A DNA stretch of 64,000 nt from Tomocerus qinae (Eukaryota > Arthropoda > Collembola > Entomobryomorpha > Tomoceridae): NCBI GenBank assembly GCA_020055645.1, contig CM034547.1:2790001-2854000 (forward strand), written 5' to 3'. Shown here piece by piece: positions 1-11,368 of this stretch (position 1 is the first letter of the stretch; each line of letters begins with the position of its first letter). The notes beneath the pieces are model-generated. The model saw only the letters and a program-made list of their open reading frames with translations. It made no database searches and was not told the origin of the DNA. A program made the translations under genes and the position numbers.

Positions 1-12
1 TCACATCATTAT

Positions 13-1000
13 GTTGTAATCACAGTTCATTTAACAGCTTTTATTACTGATGCCAAAAACATATGACCGACACGACACAGTATAACATTAAATAACTATG
101 TTGCAAATAATAAATCATTAAAATTAAGCTAAGAAAAGGCATTAAGTTTTGAGGCTAAACTGCAGTTATCCGGCCAGGTTTTTCAGCACCTTGAAGATAA
201 TTCAGATTTTGAAAAAATAGATTTTTGAGAGGTTGTCCAAAATTTGAAATATTTTCAAGGTGCTGGGGTGCCGGGGTGCAGTCAGTGTATCAAAGCGGAT
301 CTCACTTCCGCTTTATAAACTGACCTAACCTAAATGAAAATATGGACATCCACTTTGAAAATATTTCAGATTTTGAAACAATAGATTTTTGAGAGTTTGT
401 TCAAAATCTGAAATATTTTTAAGGTGCTGGGGTGCAGTCGATACATTGAATCTGAAATATTTTCAAAGTGGATGTCCATATTTTCATTTAAGTTAGGTTA
501 TAAAGCGGAAGTGAGATTCGTTTTGATACACTGACTTCACCTCAGCACCCCGGTAACCCAGCATCACGGTACCCCGGTAATGTTTCAGATTTTGAACAAA
601 CTCTCAAAAATCTATTTTTTCATAATCTGAAATATTTGCAAGGTGCTGGGGTGCCGGGGTGCTGAAAAACCTGGCCGGATAACTGCAGTTTAGCCAAGTT
701 TTGAATTAAATGATTATCATGATTTAGGTTTTAAGATTGAAGAGGTGATTATGCAACATTTTGCATGATTCTCTTAGCACAGATATAACTATTTTCTTCG
801 TAAGATCATTGGGTAAGACAAAAACAATTAGAAACATAACATGTTTTTAGAAGTGACTTTCTTACTAGTTTCTGATGCTGCTCTAGGATCTTCAAGTGGC
901 TTGTATCCCTTTCGACTTTCAGGGCTAAGCATCCAATCATAGAAATATCTCATTTGTAAATTTTTGTAATCAGCTGTTAAATGAACTGTGATTACAATAT
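13..1000. repeat. Outer inverted-repeat pair (about 27 bp) bracketing a 1-kb segment
   Basis: The motif TTGTAATCACAGTTCATTT at 15-33 returns reverse-complemented near 978-998, and the match extends to about 27 bp. The pair encloses the 153-695 element. No clear target duplication is visible outside it. It may be a non-autonomous DNA transposon into which the 153-695 element inserted. No coding sequence is seen inside. Confidence 0.55.
153..695. mobile_element. Long-TIR palindromic element with a 9-bp target duplication
   Basis: The ends are inverted copies of a sequence beginning GGCTAAACTGCAGTTATCC, at least 38 bp long (153-190 against 658-695). The direct repeat AAGTTTTGA lies immediately outside at 144-152 and 696-704, a perfect 9-bp duplication. 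The interior holds further inverted sub-repeats sharing a GGTGCTGGGGTG motif. No open reading frame is present, so this is non-autonomous. A 9-bp duplication with long TIRs fits MULE or Merlin-type elements; the superfamily is inferred only from that. Confidence 0.8.
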
Positions 1001-1298
1001 AATAAAAAGCAAAGTGTGATTTAGTTTACAAAATACTTCATTGTCTGCTTAATGCTACATGAAATGCATCCCTTTGCAAAAAATGTCACCTATAGAATTT
1101 TCGTCATGGAAATAACCAATAAAATGTCGAATTTTGAAAAATTTTAACCAATCCCATGGCAGAATTAGAACAATAGAACTGCAATTTTGCGACCCAAAAG
1201 ATTATTTCAACAGTAAGTTTTGACTTATTAATGACTATGAACCAAAGGTTGTTTGCCATTGGGTACATATAGCTTTAGCTTTGAGTACAGATTTGGCT

Positions 1299-1328
1299 GT
1301 GGATCTAAATCGTCCAATTTAGATCCAC
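1299..1328. repeat. 30-bp palindrome, first of three copies
   Basis: GTGGATCTAAAT and its reverse complement flank a short centre. The same palindrome, with the flanking phrase TTTGGCTGTGG, recurs at 5633-5662 and 5771-5800. The upstream phrase around 1214-1250 is also shared with about 5690-5720, so this is part of a longer dispersed repeat. The 82-residue frame open across it is not convincing as a gene. Confidence 0.6.
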
Positions 1329-1552
1329 AAATGAAAACAGTGGATTTTTATACGGGGAGAAACAGCAAAGCAGGCAGCGCATTGCCCGAAGGGCAATGTG
1401 TGGTTTTACCACTTATACTGCATTTAAGGTTCAGGTATTTTCCAAATACGGGGAAATTCTTTAAAAAAGGTCAAGTAAAGGTTATGGGGAAGTATCTATA
1501 GCTACGTTTTAAAAGTGCATAGAGGCTTAGTTTAATCTATGACAATACTGAA

Positions 1553-1860
1553 AAATACTTTTTTGGAAAACTTGTAACTCCTCCGAGAATACTGGTCGTA
1601 GAAAGACAAGATTGGTCTCTAAAAAAGCAGAAAAGGTTGTTTTAACCAAGTACGTTGGAAAATTTTAAAATTTTACCTATGGTTGCGAGATATTACCATT
1701 TTTTCCACAAAAACATTAATATCTCAAAATCGGAAGTAAAAATGTTGAATATTCCAACGTACTTGGTTATAACAACCTTTTCTGCGTTTTTAGAGACCAA
1801 GCTTGTCTTTCTACTATCAGTATTCTCGGAGGAGTTACAAGTTTCCAAAAAAAGGTTTAG
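1553..1860. mobile_element. Palindromic MITE, arms about 105 bp
   Basis: The left arm (1553-1660) and right arm (1747-1860) are near-complete reverse complements. Both contain CTTGTAACTCCTCCGAGAA and AAGTACGTTGGAA. The loop is about 85 bp. Open frames on both strands here are a by-product of the palindrome. No target duplication was identified. Confidence 0.7.
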
Positions 1861-1942
1861 GGCTAATTTGATAGTCGAGGTCAAGTCACGTGACTTGGTA
1901 ACCGGGACTCTTAACTGAAGGGTCAAAATCTATTGACACCGA

Positions 1943-2180
1943 TTGCTCGTAACAAGGTAGTTTAAATACCATGGCGACCTAACAAGGTATGCTTATAGTT
2001 TTTTAAAAAATCTCTCAGAACCACTAATGGGGATCAAAGGAGAAGGAGCCATAGAGCATTACTCAATGGCATGGGGACGCCTGAACGTTTCCCCCATAAG
2101 TGGTTCTGAGTGAATATCAGTCTCCACTATAAGCATACCTTGTTAGGTAGCCATGGTATTTAAATTACCTTGGCTCGTAA
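1943..2180. mobile_element. Palindromic MITE, about 240 bp
   Basis: Arms at about 1943-2030 and 2095-2180 are reverse complements sharing TAAATACCATGG, CCTAACAAGGTATGCTTATAG and a CTCAGAACCACT inner block. It is non-coding. The class is unknown because no target duplication could be fixed. Confidence 0.65.
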
Positions 2181-2352
2181 AGTAGTATAGTTTCTGTGAA
2201 ATAATGCAAGATACCGAAAACATAGAGCCATTCTCTGCGGGGTGTGCTCCAGGTCAAAATCAGCTGTCCGTTGTCAAATTTAGCCATAGGAACCGGAAGA
2301 ATGAATTTTGAAATTGTTTGGTAACCAGTTTATCTCCTTGGCTTCTTGGTAC

Positions 2353-2564
2353 CAAGGATAGTATAGGGGAAGGTTCGGACACTAGCTGTTATTTTTATCG
2401 CCAAGGGTCACCCGGTGTCACCCCCGAGGAGAGTAGTACGTAATTTCCATGTAAACCCCCTAAGTATGACTTCCGGTGACGTCACTCGAAGTCTATCTAT
2501 CCCATGTAATGTTCCCACAAACTCCACCCACTTTTCAGTTGCATAGGTGATGTCCACGGGTTGA
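2353..2564 (+). mobile_element. SINE-like 210-bp element, copy 1 (8-bp target duplication)
   Basis: This 210-bp sequence begins near AGGATAGTATAGGGG and ends near GATGTCCACGGGTT. It is almost identical to 48016-48224 in the same orientation. Copy 1 is flanked by CTTGGTAC at 2345-2352 and 2565-2572. There are no terminal inverted repeats. Variable-length duplications and the absence of TIRs suggest a retroposed short element. A weak B-box-like GGTTCGGAC lies near its 5' end, but no A box is convincing, so the class is inferred. Confidence 0.65.
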
Positions 2565-2569
2565 CTTGG

Positions 2570-3250
2570 TACAATGCATCATAGTCATAAGTCATTGGGT
2601 ACTGGACATATTACAGGAGTAATATGTATCATAGGTATATTATGTGAGAATAGTATGAATCAATGCCAATATTATGTTAGTGTTTAGTTTGATAAATGAA
2701 ATATGTTTGCTATTATATTAAAATGAATTCGGAGTGTAGTTCCTCGCCTTACTATATTCGATGAGGTGTCTGGTGCCACGGTGCCCGGTATTGGATGCTG
2801 TATGCAATTTCCAATTGTTGCCTTTAACTTGGATTTAATTTATATTAATCACCAAATCAATACAGTATATGTCGAGTCTCAACCAAAGATACGATAGGAA
2901 AATCAAAGTATGAAAACTGAATTCAAAATTATGAGAAAGGGGAAATAGTAGTGTAAGAACAATTACAGTGAGTGAGATCTGGGAGTTGTTATCCGTTGAG
3001 CCGATTTATGCGCACTGACTTGCTTCTTCGTTGTGTTTGGCTATTTTCCTTTCCTCCGCATAGAGTCGTGTTTTGGCGTTGGTGGGGTTTGCTTGGCTTG
3101 GGTATTCTTTTCGTCAGTACACTGTTTAGGCGTACTGACTTTTGCGCGTAACAGACAGACTCATGGAACTAGGAATACACGTGAAACATTCCATTTCCTA
3201 ATTCAATCTCCGTAGATACGGAGTACGTAGTGCACTGAATTGGCTCATTG
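2570..3250. other. Intergenic sequence, nothing recognised
   Basis: AT-rich sequence without a supported gene. A 60-residue frame at 3033-3215 has no recognisable domain and no repeat support, and I do not call it. Confidence 0.4.
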
Positions 3251-3317
3251 GCTGGTATCAAGGAGCTTTAACTGGTTGTGGTATCCCTTGGTTTCTCTTT
3301 GGCTGTTTTTTTCATAA

Positions 3318-3423
3318 GGAGGGTTCAGTTGGGCACTTTGTGTCTTATCCGATTGTTGCCAATGGTAACTGGTAGGATTTGTCCCTTATAGATATTCACG
3401 CAAAGTGCCTAACTGAACCCTCC
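3318..3423. repeat. Short palindromic element (106 bp)
   Basis: GGAGGGTTCAGTTGGGCACTT at the left end is mirrored at 3401-3423. Looser inverted similarity extends outward (AAGGAGCTTTAAC near 3256 against GTTAAAGCTGTTGACACTCCTT near 3424), so the true element may be about 200 bp. Confidence 0.6.
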
Positions 3424-4147
3424 TGTTAAAGCTGTTGACACTCCTTGGCTGGCATCATCCAATAATGATAATAATGTCGGATTTAAAAATGAATTTATTC
3501 CTATTACGTAGTATTCTCAATAATCCCAGTTACATTCACACCTCAATGCAAATACTAAGTACTGAGAACAATTCCAGGGATGGAAAATATATTAGGCTTG
3601 AGGTTACTTACAGGGATTGTAAAAAATAAACAACGAGGGAAAATTTCAGCGATGAAAAAAAATATTATTTAGTGTGATTCCAGGCGTCGAAAATGTCTAA
3701 TTGTAATCGGCATGCATATCTATAATGCTCATTATTACTATGTACTAATGCAAACATTTACGCTTTGCTGGCTCCTGTTTTACTAACTACAAGGATACCA
3801 ACTATTTATCTCCCTCAAGCTGGGGTTTGGGGGCGGCAGCCCCCAATAAAAAATAATATATTATTGCATATATAATATATTATCAATAATTTTGCGAACA
3901 TAACAAATTGATAAAGATCAAATAGCATATTATATATAATTTTTCCATAAACGTAAAATTTACATTATAACCTAGACAGTGATAAATATTTCGGGAATGA
4001 CAACTTTACTCGAGTACTGTACATTGTCATGCATGGTATTGATACCTACATAATTAATTTCGAAATATTCATAATCTAGTTAAATCTGTTGTAGTTCGTA
4101 GTTATAAGATAGGTGTAACCAGATATATCAAGAAAAACAATAAAATA

Positions 4148-4984
4148 AAAAATATAACAGGTAAAAACTTGGAAAAATGTACGGTGAGAATGCCAGCAAA
4201 ACTTAAAAACAGGGCATTATTTAGAGATTGCGGTATGAGAAAATATTGAAATTTTGCAAAAGTATTCTCGTAAATAATCTCCCCGTGCGCTTAAAGCTAT
4301 TCCCTTGTAATTCTTCAACACTGATATCGAACAGACTTTGTAATTGTTATAATAATTGACAATAATTTCAAAATGAGATATCAAATTTCAACTTAGCATA
4401 AATCTAACGTTTGGTAGATTAAAAGTTGAAAACTAAGGTTCAGCTTCTTTAAATGGCGACTTCAATAAACATCAGTATTTTCTATGTTACAGTTATGAAT
4501 GAAATTTTGATATTACATTTAATTTTTTATACACCCTCATAATAGGAGTGCAATCATGTAATGATTTAAAGAAAACAAATAGAATATTTTATCTAGAATA
4601 TAGGCACAAAAAATTGCCATATCGTCAACTCTCCGTAGCTTTGTTATTGACATTAAATCCGTTATGCTATTTTACAAAGGCGTACAAAGATATAAGGGCA
4701 ACAAATTCTTATTTTACGAAATATTTTTCATCCCTACATAGGTTAACTACATTAACGGGCCAGGAAAACAAATATTTTGAGATTTTGGCTCATGTACTCA
4801 TGTTACAAAACAAATGTTCAAAGATGTTCAAAGACTTAACTTTAAACGCACGGGGAGATATTTAGGAGAATACTTTTGCAAAATTTCATTATTTTCTTAT
4901 AATCTCTAAATAATGCCTTGTTTTTAAGTTTTGCTGGCATTCTCACCGTATATTTTTCCAGGTTTTTACCTGTTATATTTTTCA
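4148..4984. mobile_element. Non-autonomous element with TIRs of about 145 bp
   Basis: Both ends carry ATATAACAGGTAAAAAC, TACGGTGAGAATGCCAGC and CATTATTTAGAGATT blocks in inverted orientation (4148-4295 and 4836-4984). The outermost GGTAAAAAC motif is also present at the ends of the element at 10231-11326, so the two may belong to one family. A 105-residue frame inside (4548-4865) has no recognisable domain. Confidence 0.65.
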
Positions 4985-5291
4985 AACATCCTAACGAGGT
5001 AACCTAATACACAAATACACTGCCTTACTGCCTACTAGCTAACACTCACTACAGGAATTTTGATATAATATATCTGAATCCTTGAGAGTCTGCAACGATA
5101 TTCTCATCTCTGTGGCAGATTTACGACATCGCAAGTGTTGCCATTAACGATTTCAAAATATACCCAGAGTATAAAGTCGGGATAGACATTATTTTTAAAT
5201 GCCGCACGCCGCATACATAAGACACGGCATAGACATTTTAATGGTAATATTCAACTAATTGAAGGAATCATAGGAATAAAATCTTTCCGTA

Positions 5292-6422
5292 CTGTTAGAA
5301 TTATCGCTAAGAGAGTTTTTTCAAATAATAATCGCAGTGAAAATCGCTTCTGATTGGTCGATGCATTTTTGAAATTGACCAATCAGAGCACAGAATTCCA
5401 TAGCAAAATTTTATATGATTTTCATAGATCATTACCAAGGGAAATATTTATTTCAACACTGAACTTTGAACTAAGACTTGTGATAGGAAAATACAGACAC
5501 TTTTAGCATAATCGCAAACTCAATACACTGTACTCAACTCTATCATGCTTACTTGCTGAACAGAGCAACTGCTTGCATGCAAAGGTTACCTCTTCAGGAT
5601 GTCTGAAAAATGAAAATTCACTTCTTTCATTCGTGGATCTAAATTGGACGATTTAGATCCACAGCCAAATCTACGCTGCGCTCACAGTTTTGACTTATGA
5701 ATGACTATGCCCCAAAGGTTATGGTTGCCATTGGGTACATACAACTTTAGCTTTGAGTACAGATTTGGCTGTGGATCTAAATCGTCTAATTTAGATCCAC
5801 AAATGAAAAAAGTGAATGTTCATTTTTCAAACATCCTGACGAGGTAACCTAATACACAAATACACTGCCTACTAGCTAATACTACAGGAATTTTGGCTTG
5901 CATGTGTTATAAATGATTATTACTTCACTAAGCAGTCTGAACAAACATATAATCATAATATTTTGCATCAATATTATCACCACTACTACACTGCGTATTG
6001 ATCTCTATGAAGTAGTACAAACTAATTAATTAGATTTACTTTTAAATTTACAATTACAAGGTATCATTGAAATTATTTTGCATAAAATATGTTTGTTCAG
6101 ACTGCTTAGTGAAGTAATAATCAATTGTAACATATGCAAGCAGTTGCTCTGTTCAGCAAGTAAGCATGATAGAGTTGAGTAGTGTATTGAGTTTGCGATT
6201 ATGCTAAAAGTGTTAGTCTGTATTTTCCTATCACAAGTCTTAGTTCAAAGTTCAGTGTTGAAATAAATATTTCCCTTGGGAATGATCTATGAAAATCATA
6301 TAAAATTTTGCTATGGAATTCTGTGCTCTGATTGGTCAATTTCAAAAATGCATCGACCAATCAGAAGCGATTTTCACTGCGGTTATTATTTGAAAAAAGT
6401 CTCTTAGCGATAATTCTAACAG
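5292..6422. mobile_element. TA-flanked foldback MITE (mariner-like), copy 1
   Basis: Inverted arms of about 300 bp begin CTGTTAGAATTATCGCTAAG at both ends, directly flanked by TA at 5290-5291 and 6423-6424. TA duplication is the hallmark of the Tc1/mariner group. Arm blocks such as CTGATTGGTCGATGCATTTT recur at 61582-62076 (full copy) and 42083-42247 (half copy). The centre contains an insertion carrying the palindromes at 5633-5662 and 5771-5800. Confidence 0.75.
5584..5846. repeat. Nested inverted repeat inside the TA-flanked MITE
   Basis: GGTTACCTCTTCAGGATGT near 5584 is mirrored by the ACATCCTGACGAGGTAACC block ending near 5846. The right side with its continuation (CACTGCCTACTAGCTAA) also occurs at 4985-5060 and partly at 40648-40675. 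This is a second, later element in the loop of the larger one. Confidence 0.55.
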
Positions 6423-6458
6423 TAGTGTGTGTGTTAGTGTGTGTTTCCGTTATCATTT

Positions 6459-6514
6459 GAGAGCCTGGATTTGGCTCAGTGGCGTTGGAATGTTACAAAC
6501 AAATCCAGGCTCTC
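6459..6514. repeat. Perfect hairpin of about 15-bp arms
   Basis: GAGAGCCTGGATTT is mirrored by AAATCCAGGCTCTC around a loop of about 28 bases, between a GT-rich microsatellite and the 42-bp minisatellite. Function unknown. Confidence 0.6.
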
Positions 6515-6569
6515 AACACAAACGAAAATAAATAATATTATATTCTCGGCTTGACTCTTGACCAACTTA

Positions 6570-7400
6570 ATTCCTAAAATGTGTAGCATAAGTGGGAGAC
6601 TTCCAAATCATATTCCTAAATTATGTAGCATGGGTGGGAGACTTCCAACTCACATTCCTAAAAGGTGTAGCATGAGTGGGAGACTTCCAAATCATATTCC
6701 TAAATTATGTAGCATGGGTGGGAGACTTCCAACCCACATTCCCAAAAGGTGTAGCATAAGTGGGAGACTTCCAAATCATATTCCTAAATTATGTAGCATA
6801 GGTGGGAGACTTCCAACTAATATTCCTAAAAGGAGTAGCATAAGTGAGAGACTTCCAAATCATATTCCTAGATTGTGTAGCATGGGTGGGAGACTTCCAA
6901 CTCACATTCCTAAAAGGTGTAACATGAGTGGGAGACTTCCAAATCATATTCCTAAATTATGTAGCATAGGTGGGAGACTTCCAACTAATATTCCTAAAAG
7001 GAGTAGCATAAGTGAGAGACTTCCAAATTATATTCCTAAATTGTGTAGCATGGGTGGGAGACTTCCAACTCACATTCCTAAAAGGTGTAACATGAGTGGG
7101 AGACTTCCAAATCATATTCCTAAATTATGTAGCATAGGTGGGAGACTTCCAACTAATATTCCTAAAAGGAGTAGCATAAGTGAGAGACTTCCAAATTATA
7201 TTCCTAAATTGTGTAGCATGGGTGGGAGACTTCCAACTCACATTCCTAAACGGTGTAGCATAAGAGGGAGTTTTCCAACTCATATTCTTAAATTGTGTAG
7301 CATGGGTGGGAGACTTCCAACTCACATTCCTAAAAGGTGTAGCATGAGTGGGAGACTTCCAAATCATATTCTTAAATTGTGTAGCATGGGTGGGAGACAA
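6570..7400 (+). repeat. 42-bp minisatellite, about 20 units
   Basis: The unit contains GGGAGACTTCCAA, then CATATTCCTAAA, then TGTAGCAT, and alternates between two sub-types (AATCATATTCCTAAATTATG and CTCACATTCCTAAAAGG), giving an 84-bp higher order. Because 42 is a multiple of three, long frames stay open on both strands (318 codons plus, 93 minus). This can look like a Leu-Pro-Asn-His-Ile-Pro-Lys repeat protein, but there is no start context, splice signal or non-repeat domain to support coding. Confidence 0.8.
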
Positions 7401-7559
7401 ACGCACGGGTATGGAGTTAAATTCCTAATTTTAAGGGTTTGTTATTTAAAAATTAAAAGAAAAATTTTAAAACATTTTGTAAATAATAAATGCTTAAAGT
7501 TTGTTTTAAATTAGTTATCAAATTAAAAAAAAATCTTTTCATTTTTTTGAAATTTCAAG

Positions 7560-8390
7560 CACCCTGTTACTAACCCCGTCCGTAGGACGGGTAACCTTAC
7601 TCGTAAACATATAATTTCGATCATTTTATAATAAATGGCAACTCTCATAAGTTACATAATGAGTTTTTACTTTTCAGGGCTTTTCAGCCACTATAAGTGG
7701 GATATAATGATATTACACAATATCGATGTATGAAAGCCTTTTTAGCGTGTTATTTCTCACTTATTACATCATATCTATGTATAAAACAGCTAAAAACGTA
7801 AAAAACGATTTATCGGATTTACGGCATGCCGCCAAATACCGTAAATTCAATTTACGGCATGCGGTAAATGCACGCTGAAAATTTCTAAAAACTGTTCTAA
7901 TAATGATTTTATTTTGCACACAGATTGATATCGGTACTTCCCAGAATAGGTTCCAGAAAGTGAATCAGAGAGCCTGAACCTAACATGCTGCCAATTGAAA
8001 GCTCTCAAACCCAGACTGTAATTATTAATTTGGTTACACCACTATAAATGATGCGATGTTTAAGTATAATCTATTTTATAGCAGACCAAATCAGCTTAAG
8101 AATACTACAAAGAAAGCAGCTCGTGCAAAAATCTCAAGCAGCATGCTTTGTACGCAAAATGAAATCTCATGTAAGAGGAATGGACAACTTCCTAAAGGAA
8201 CTATTGGAATTGAAAAAGTATTCAGGCTTAGGGTGTTTGTGTTCAATTACATAAATTAAACCAATACGGATTAGAAGGGTTTTAATATATATTAATATTA
8301 GTAATTAAAACTGTGAATAAAGAATACAAACAAAAATAACACTAAAGGTATAACTATCTATTTAGTGTTATTCAACATTTTTTACTACAA
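7560..8390. other. Non-coding stretch with small hairpins
   Basis: It holds a CGTCC/GGACG hairpin near 7578-7592 and a palindrome around CGGCATGCCG...CGGCATGCGG (7821-7864). Overlapping frames at 8048-8259 show no recognisable domain. No gene supported. Confidence 0.4.
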
Positions 8391-8394
8391 TAAA

Positions 8395-8665
8395 TTAAAA
8401 ATCAAAAAAGTTTCGGCAGACCTCATCTCTCATTAAATTACCTCTCATTGTGATTTCGTTTGCAAACATTTCATTTTCAGCATTATCAGGCGGGTCAAAG
8501 AAATCAGGCATTTTAAAGATTTCATCTTCAGGTAATCTAAGTGTACGACGGATATTGTGAAGAACAGCGGCAGCAATAATAAATTGGCATAATCTCTTTA
8601 ATTCGTACAAAATTATTCCTCCACTTTTATCAAAGCGGCGGAATATGGACTTATAAACGATGATT
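8395..8665 (-). pseudogene. PIF/Harbinger transposase C-terminal fragment
   Basis: Read on the minus strand, the frame runs through VER, IFRRFDKSGG and then IAAAVLHNIRRTL, the typical end of HARBI1-like DDE nucleases. There the third catalytic acid precedes a helix and the conserved Ala-Val-Leu-His-Asn-Ile motif. It continues about 45 residues to a stop at 8395. The rest of the transposase is not found upstream (to about 8900 minus strand), so this is a truncated relic. It is distinct from the Harbinger copies at 20366-21510 and 31546-32688. Confidence 0.7.
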
Positions 8666-8699
8666 CTTTCAACTTAACTTCTATTGCTGGCAAAAGCTT

Positions 8700-9538
8700 T
8701 ATTGAAGTTTTGCTGAGAAGAATTTTGTGCATTTAGCACCTAAATGGATTTTTATGTGTCTACGCAAGATGTCAAATATAACCTACTTCAATTTTATTGT
8801 TTTTGATTTTGATAGATAGTCAATATTGATTTGTTTTAATTTATGTTCATTTTTGTTATGAAGCATGATAAATATTAATCTAATTTTAATAATTCCTAAT
8901 ATTTATACTAGAAGTAAAGACTAGATCGTAGTGCAGGAACCAGATAACACAGGGGAATCAGGGGATAGAACAATCACCAATAGGGATCGTCATAAGCCCA
9001 TATACGACGGTTTTGCTAAGTTTGGTCAATTTTTTAGGGAATTATCGTGGGTATCGACTTGGGGTAGTGTCATCGCTCGGACGAACAGACTGTGCGATTC
9101 TATGTATAAAGCCATACTATAGGAGTCCGTTTCGCTTTAGTCAAAAAAGGAATTCTTTGTTTCCTGATAGACACAATAATATTTATGTCTGTAGCCCAGA
9201 TAATTAATTAATCTGGCCATTAATTAGAATGAGGGGATCACCACCTGTAATGTTATTACTTCCACCTACATTTTTGCACTACATTTGCTATAATTCATAA
9301 AAGTAGAAAAGAAGTAATTGACAATCCTTGCAAATCAACAGTTTTATTCATCACCAAGTTCGCTGAGAAACAGCATATCCACTACGTTTCCGTCTGTGGT
9401 CTTTGAAATGAAACAAATCGACTGGGAAATAGTATTGTCTTTGTTTTTGATTCTCACGGCATCGGTATGCAATTTTTTATTTCTTTCTCTAAACATCCAT
9501 AGCTTGTAAATGTATAACATTGAATGGTTTACAAACGC
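8700..9538. other. Intergenic; contains a diverged dispersed-repeat tail at about 9080-9110
   Basis: The only recognisable sequence is CGGACGAACAGACTGTGCG, close to the end of the satellite-plus-tail repeats at 12145-13055 and 45798-47340 (GGACGGACTGTGCGATTCTA there). No gene is supported. Confidence 0.4.
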
Positions 9539-9540
9539 AG

Positions 9541-9672
9541 GTTATAAATTGTCAAGATGAAGACTCTGAGGATGAGGATGAAGATGACGCAGAAACTGAA
9601 CGGACCAAAACAACCACTGAAAGTACTAACACAATTACAAATAATATAAGCACATATACAGGACAGGACTGA
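9541..9672 (+). CDS. Possible terminal exon with acidic tail (weak)
   Basis: A plausible acceptor (TTTACAAACGCAG ending at 9540) is followed in phase 0 by a 43-codon frame. It begins Val-Ile-Asn-Cys, passes through an acidic run (DEDSEDEDEDDAE), a Thr-rich stretch, and ends in TGA. The compositional bias suggests the tail of a nuclear or chromatin-type protein or of a transposon gene. No upstream exon was found, so it may be chance or a relic. Confidence 0.2.
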   Translation, partial: VINCQDEDSEDEDEDDAETERTKTTTESTNTITNNISTYTGQD

Positions 9673-9699
9673 GTTTCGGGGGACTAATATTTCATGTAG

Positions 9700-10225
9700 A
9701 TATTGAAATCATATATATTCACGCCTAGCGCGAAAATTTTTGGAATCTTTCTACGACTATATGTGTCAAAAATGGGCTACAAATGGCAAATAATATGTCG
9801 ATTTCGAGAGGGGGAGGGCTTCAGCCCGTTAAGCCCCCCTCAATCCGTAATTATATTGAACAATTAGGAAAATGGTCTCGTCTGGGGTTGGAGTCCGAAT
9901 TTAGTAGGCTGCTCCATTATTCCCTCAATAAACTTTTAGCATAAATTGGCACACCAAAGTGTGATAATACATCGAATAGATATACCTTTATTAGTATATA
10001 CAGTAAACAGAAAGGTGATTTTCAAAAAGTTTAATTCCGACTCTTGATTCTCTTATTATCAAATAATAAGAATAGAATGAATACAGGAAGTCTTGATTAA
10101 GTAATGAGCAAAAATTTCGTCATTCAAGAATGGGCAATAGTCAATATCAGATAGTGCATGTATTGTTGAAATGAGTAAACTTCTACGTACAGAATGGTAT
10201 TTATGGATCCTATCCAAGGCTTGTA
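9700..10225. other. Intergenic, nothing recognised
   Basis: AT-rich sequence with a short GGGGGAGGGCTTCAGCCC hairpin near 9816-9835. No gene or repeat copy identified elsewhere in the window. Confidence 0.35.
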
Positions 10226-10230
10226 GAAGT

Positions 10231-11326
10231 ATATTAAAAGGTAAAAACCTTAAAAAACTCAGGGGGACGCACCAGACCAGAAAACAAGGAAAAATGAATT
10301 TTCTGGATAATCAAAATAGGGTGTAATTTAATAAAAAAGATGCCCCAGTCTCCCGGTTGAAATTGCATTTGGATCATTGTATGAAATGTGAAAATTGGTT
10401 TTCAATTTGCAATCTTACCATGTGATAAGTGGTAGTTAGAAGTATTTACCATTACCAACCATAGAGTAGTATGTTCTTTCAGTAGCAGAGATTTTGGAGA
10501 AAAATTAGGTGGGAAGAAATAGTGTGGGTGTTGCAATTTAGTCGTTATAAAGATCAAGATATCTTAAATCTCACCGACCCCACTTCCACATCATATTATA
10601 TTAGGTGGGGACAAATTATGTAAGTCTCAAACTGCAAATCGTAGCATCGTACTCATGACAATCTGCTAATTCGCTGTAAACAATTAACTGGTTGTTGAAG
10701 GCCAAATTTCCGATTGTCACCACCTGGTATCTATCAAAGCCAACCTGAACCTGAGGCATTCCCAGACACCTGTTTTACTTTTACTAGGGTCAAAGCATTG
10801 TCATGTCAAGTCAAAGTAGTCATTTAGATAATTTTCAGACAATACAATCACGACTTTAAAGCATTTTATGTTAAATTGAAAGATATTCATTTTCTTTCTT
10901 ATACAGTCTGATATATTCATAATTTTAATCCATTTTAGGAGTACCTTTATGAATCAGCCCAAAGAATTTTCAATATAATATTTATAGTTTACTTATTTAT
11001 TAATTGAGGGGCCGTATATAAGAACCTGGTATCTCCATACTAAAATTTTGAAACTAAAATGGTAGTTATTGGTAACCAACGTGTTTTATATAGGAAATAT
11101 GTTAAAATTTTAATTTGAGGTCAATTTGAGACACCAAGTTCTTATACACTGCCCCTCAATTATCGTGAAAAGATGATTTCGAATATGTGATTTCAACCGG
11201 GAGACTGGGGCATCTTTTTTATTAAATTACACCCTATTTTGATTATCCAGAAAATACATTTTTCCTTGTTTTCTGGTTTTCCTTGCGTCTCCCTATGAGT
11301 TTTTTAAGGTTTTTACCTTATAATAT
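10231..11326. mobile_element. Non-autonomous element with TIRs of about 160 bp and a nested MITE
   Basis: The left arm (10231-10380) and right arm (11170-11326) are reverse complements containing GGTAAAAACCTTAAAAAACTC, GATGCCCCAGTCTCCCGG and a TTAATAAAAAAGATG block. The ends share GGTAAAAAC with the element at 4148-4984. There is no transposase inside. A second palindrome sits in the interior at 11001-11162. Confidence 0.65.
11001..11162. mobile_element. Nested palindromic MITE, 162 bp
   Basis: TAATTGAGGGGCCGTATATAAG at the left is mirrored at the right end (CTTATACACTGCCCCTCAATTA). It lies wholly inside the 10231-11326 element and so inserted after it. Confidence 0.65.
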
Positions 11327-11368
11327 TTTTTCTTTTATGGTTTTTATTGTTTATAAATAGTTTATATG

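Noticed and set aside
6558-7514. 318-codon frame as a repeat-protein gene
   Set aside because: The frame exists because the 42-bp unit is divisible by three and lacks stops on both strands. There is no domain, start context or splice support.
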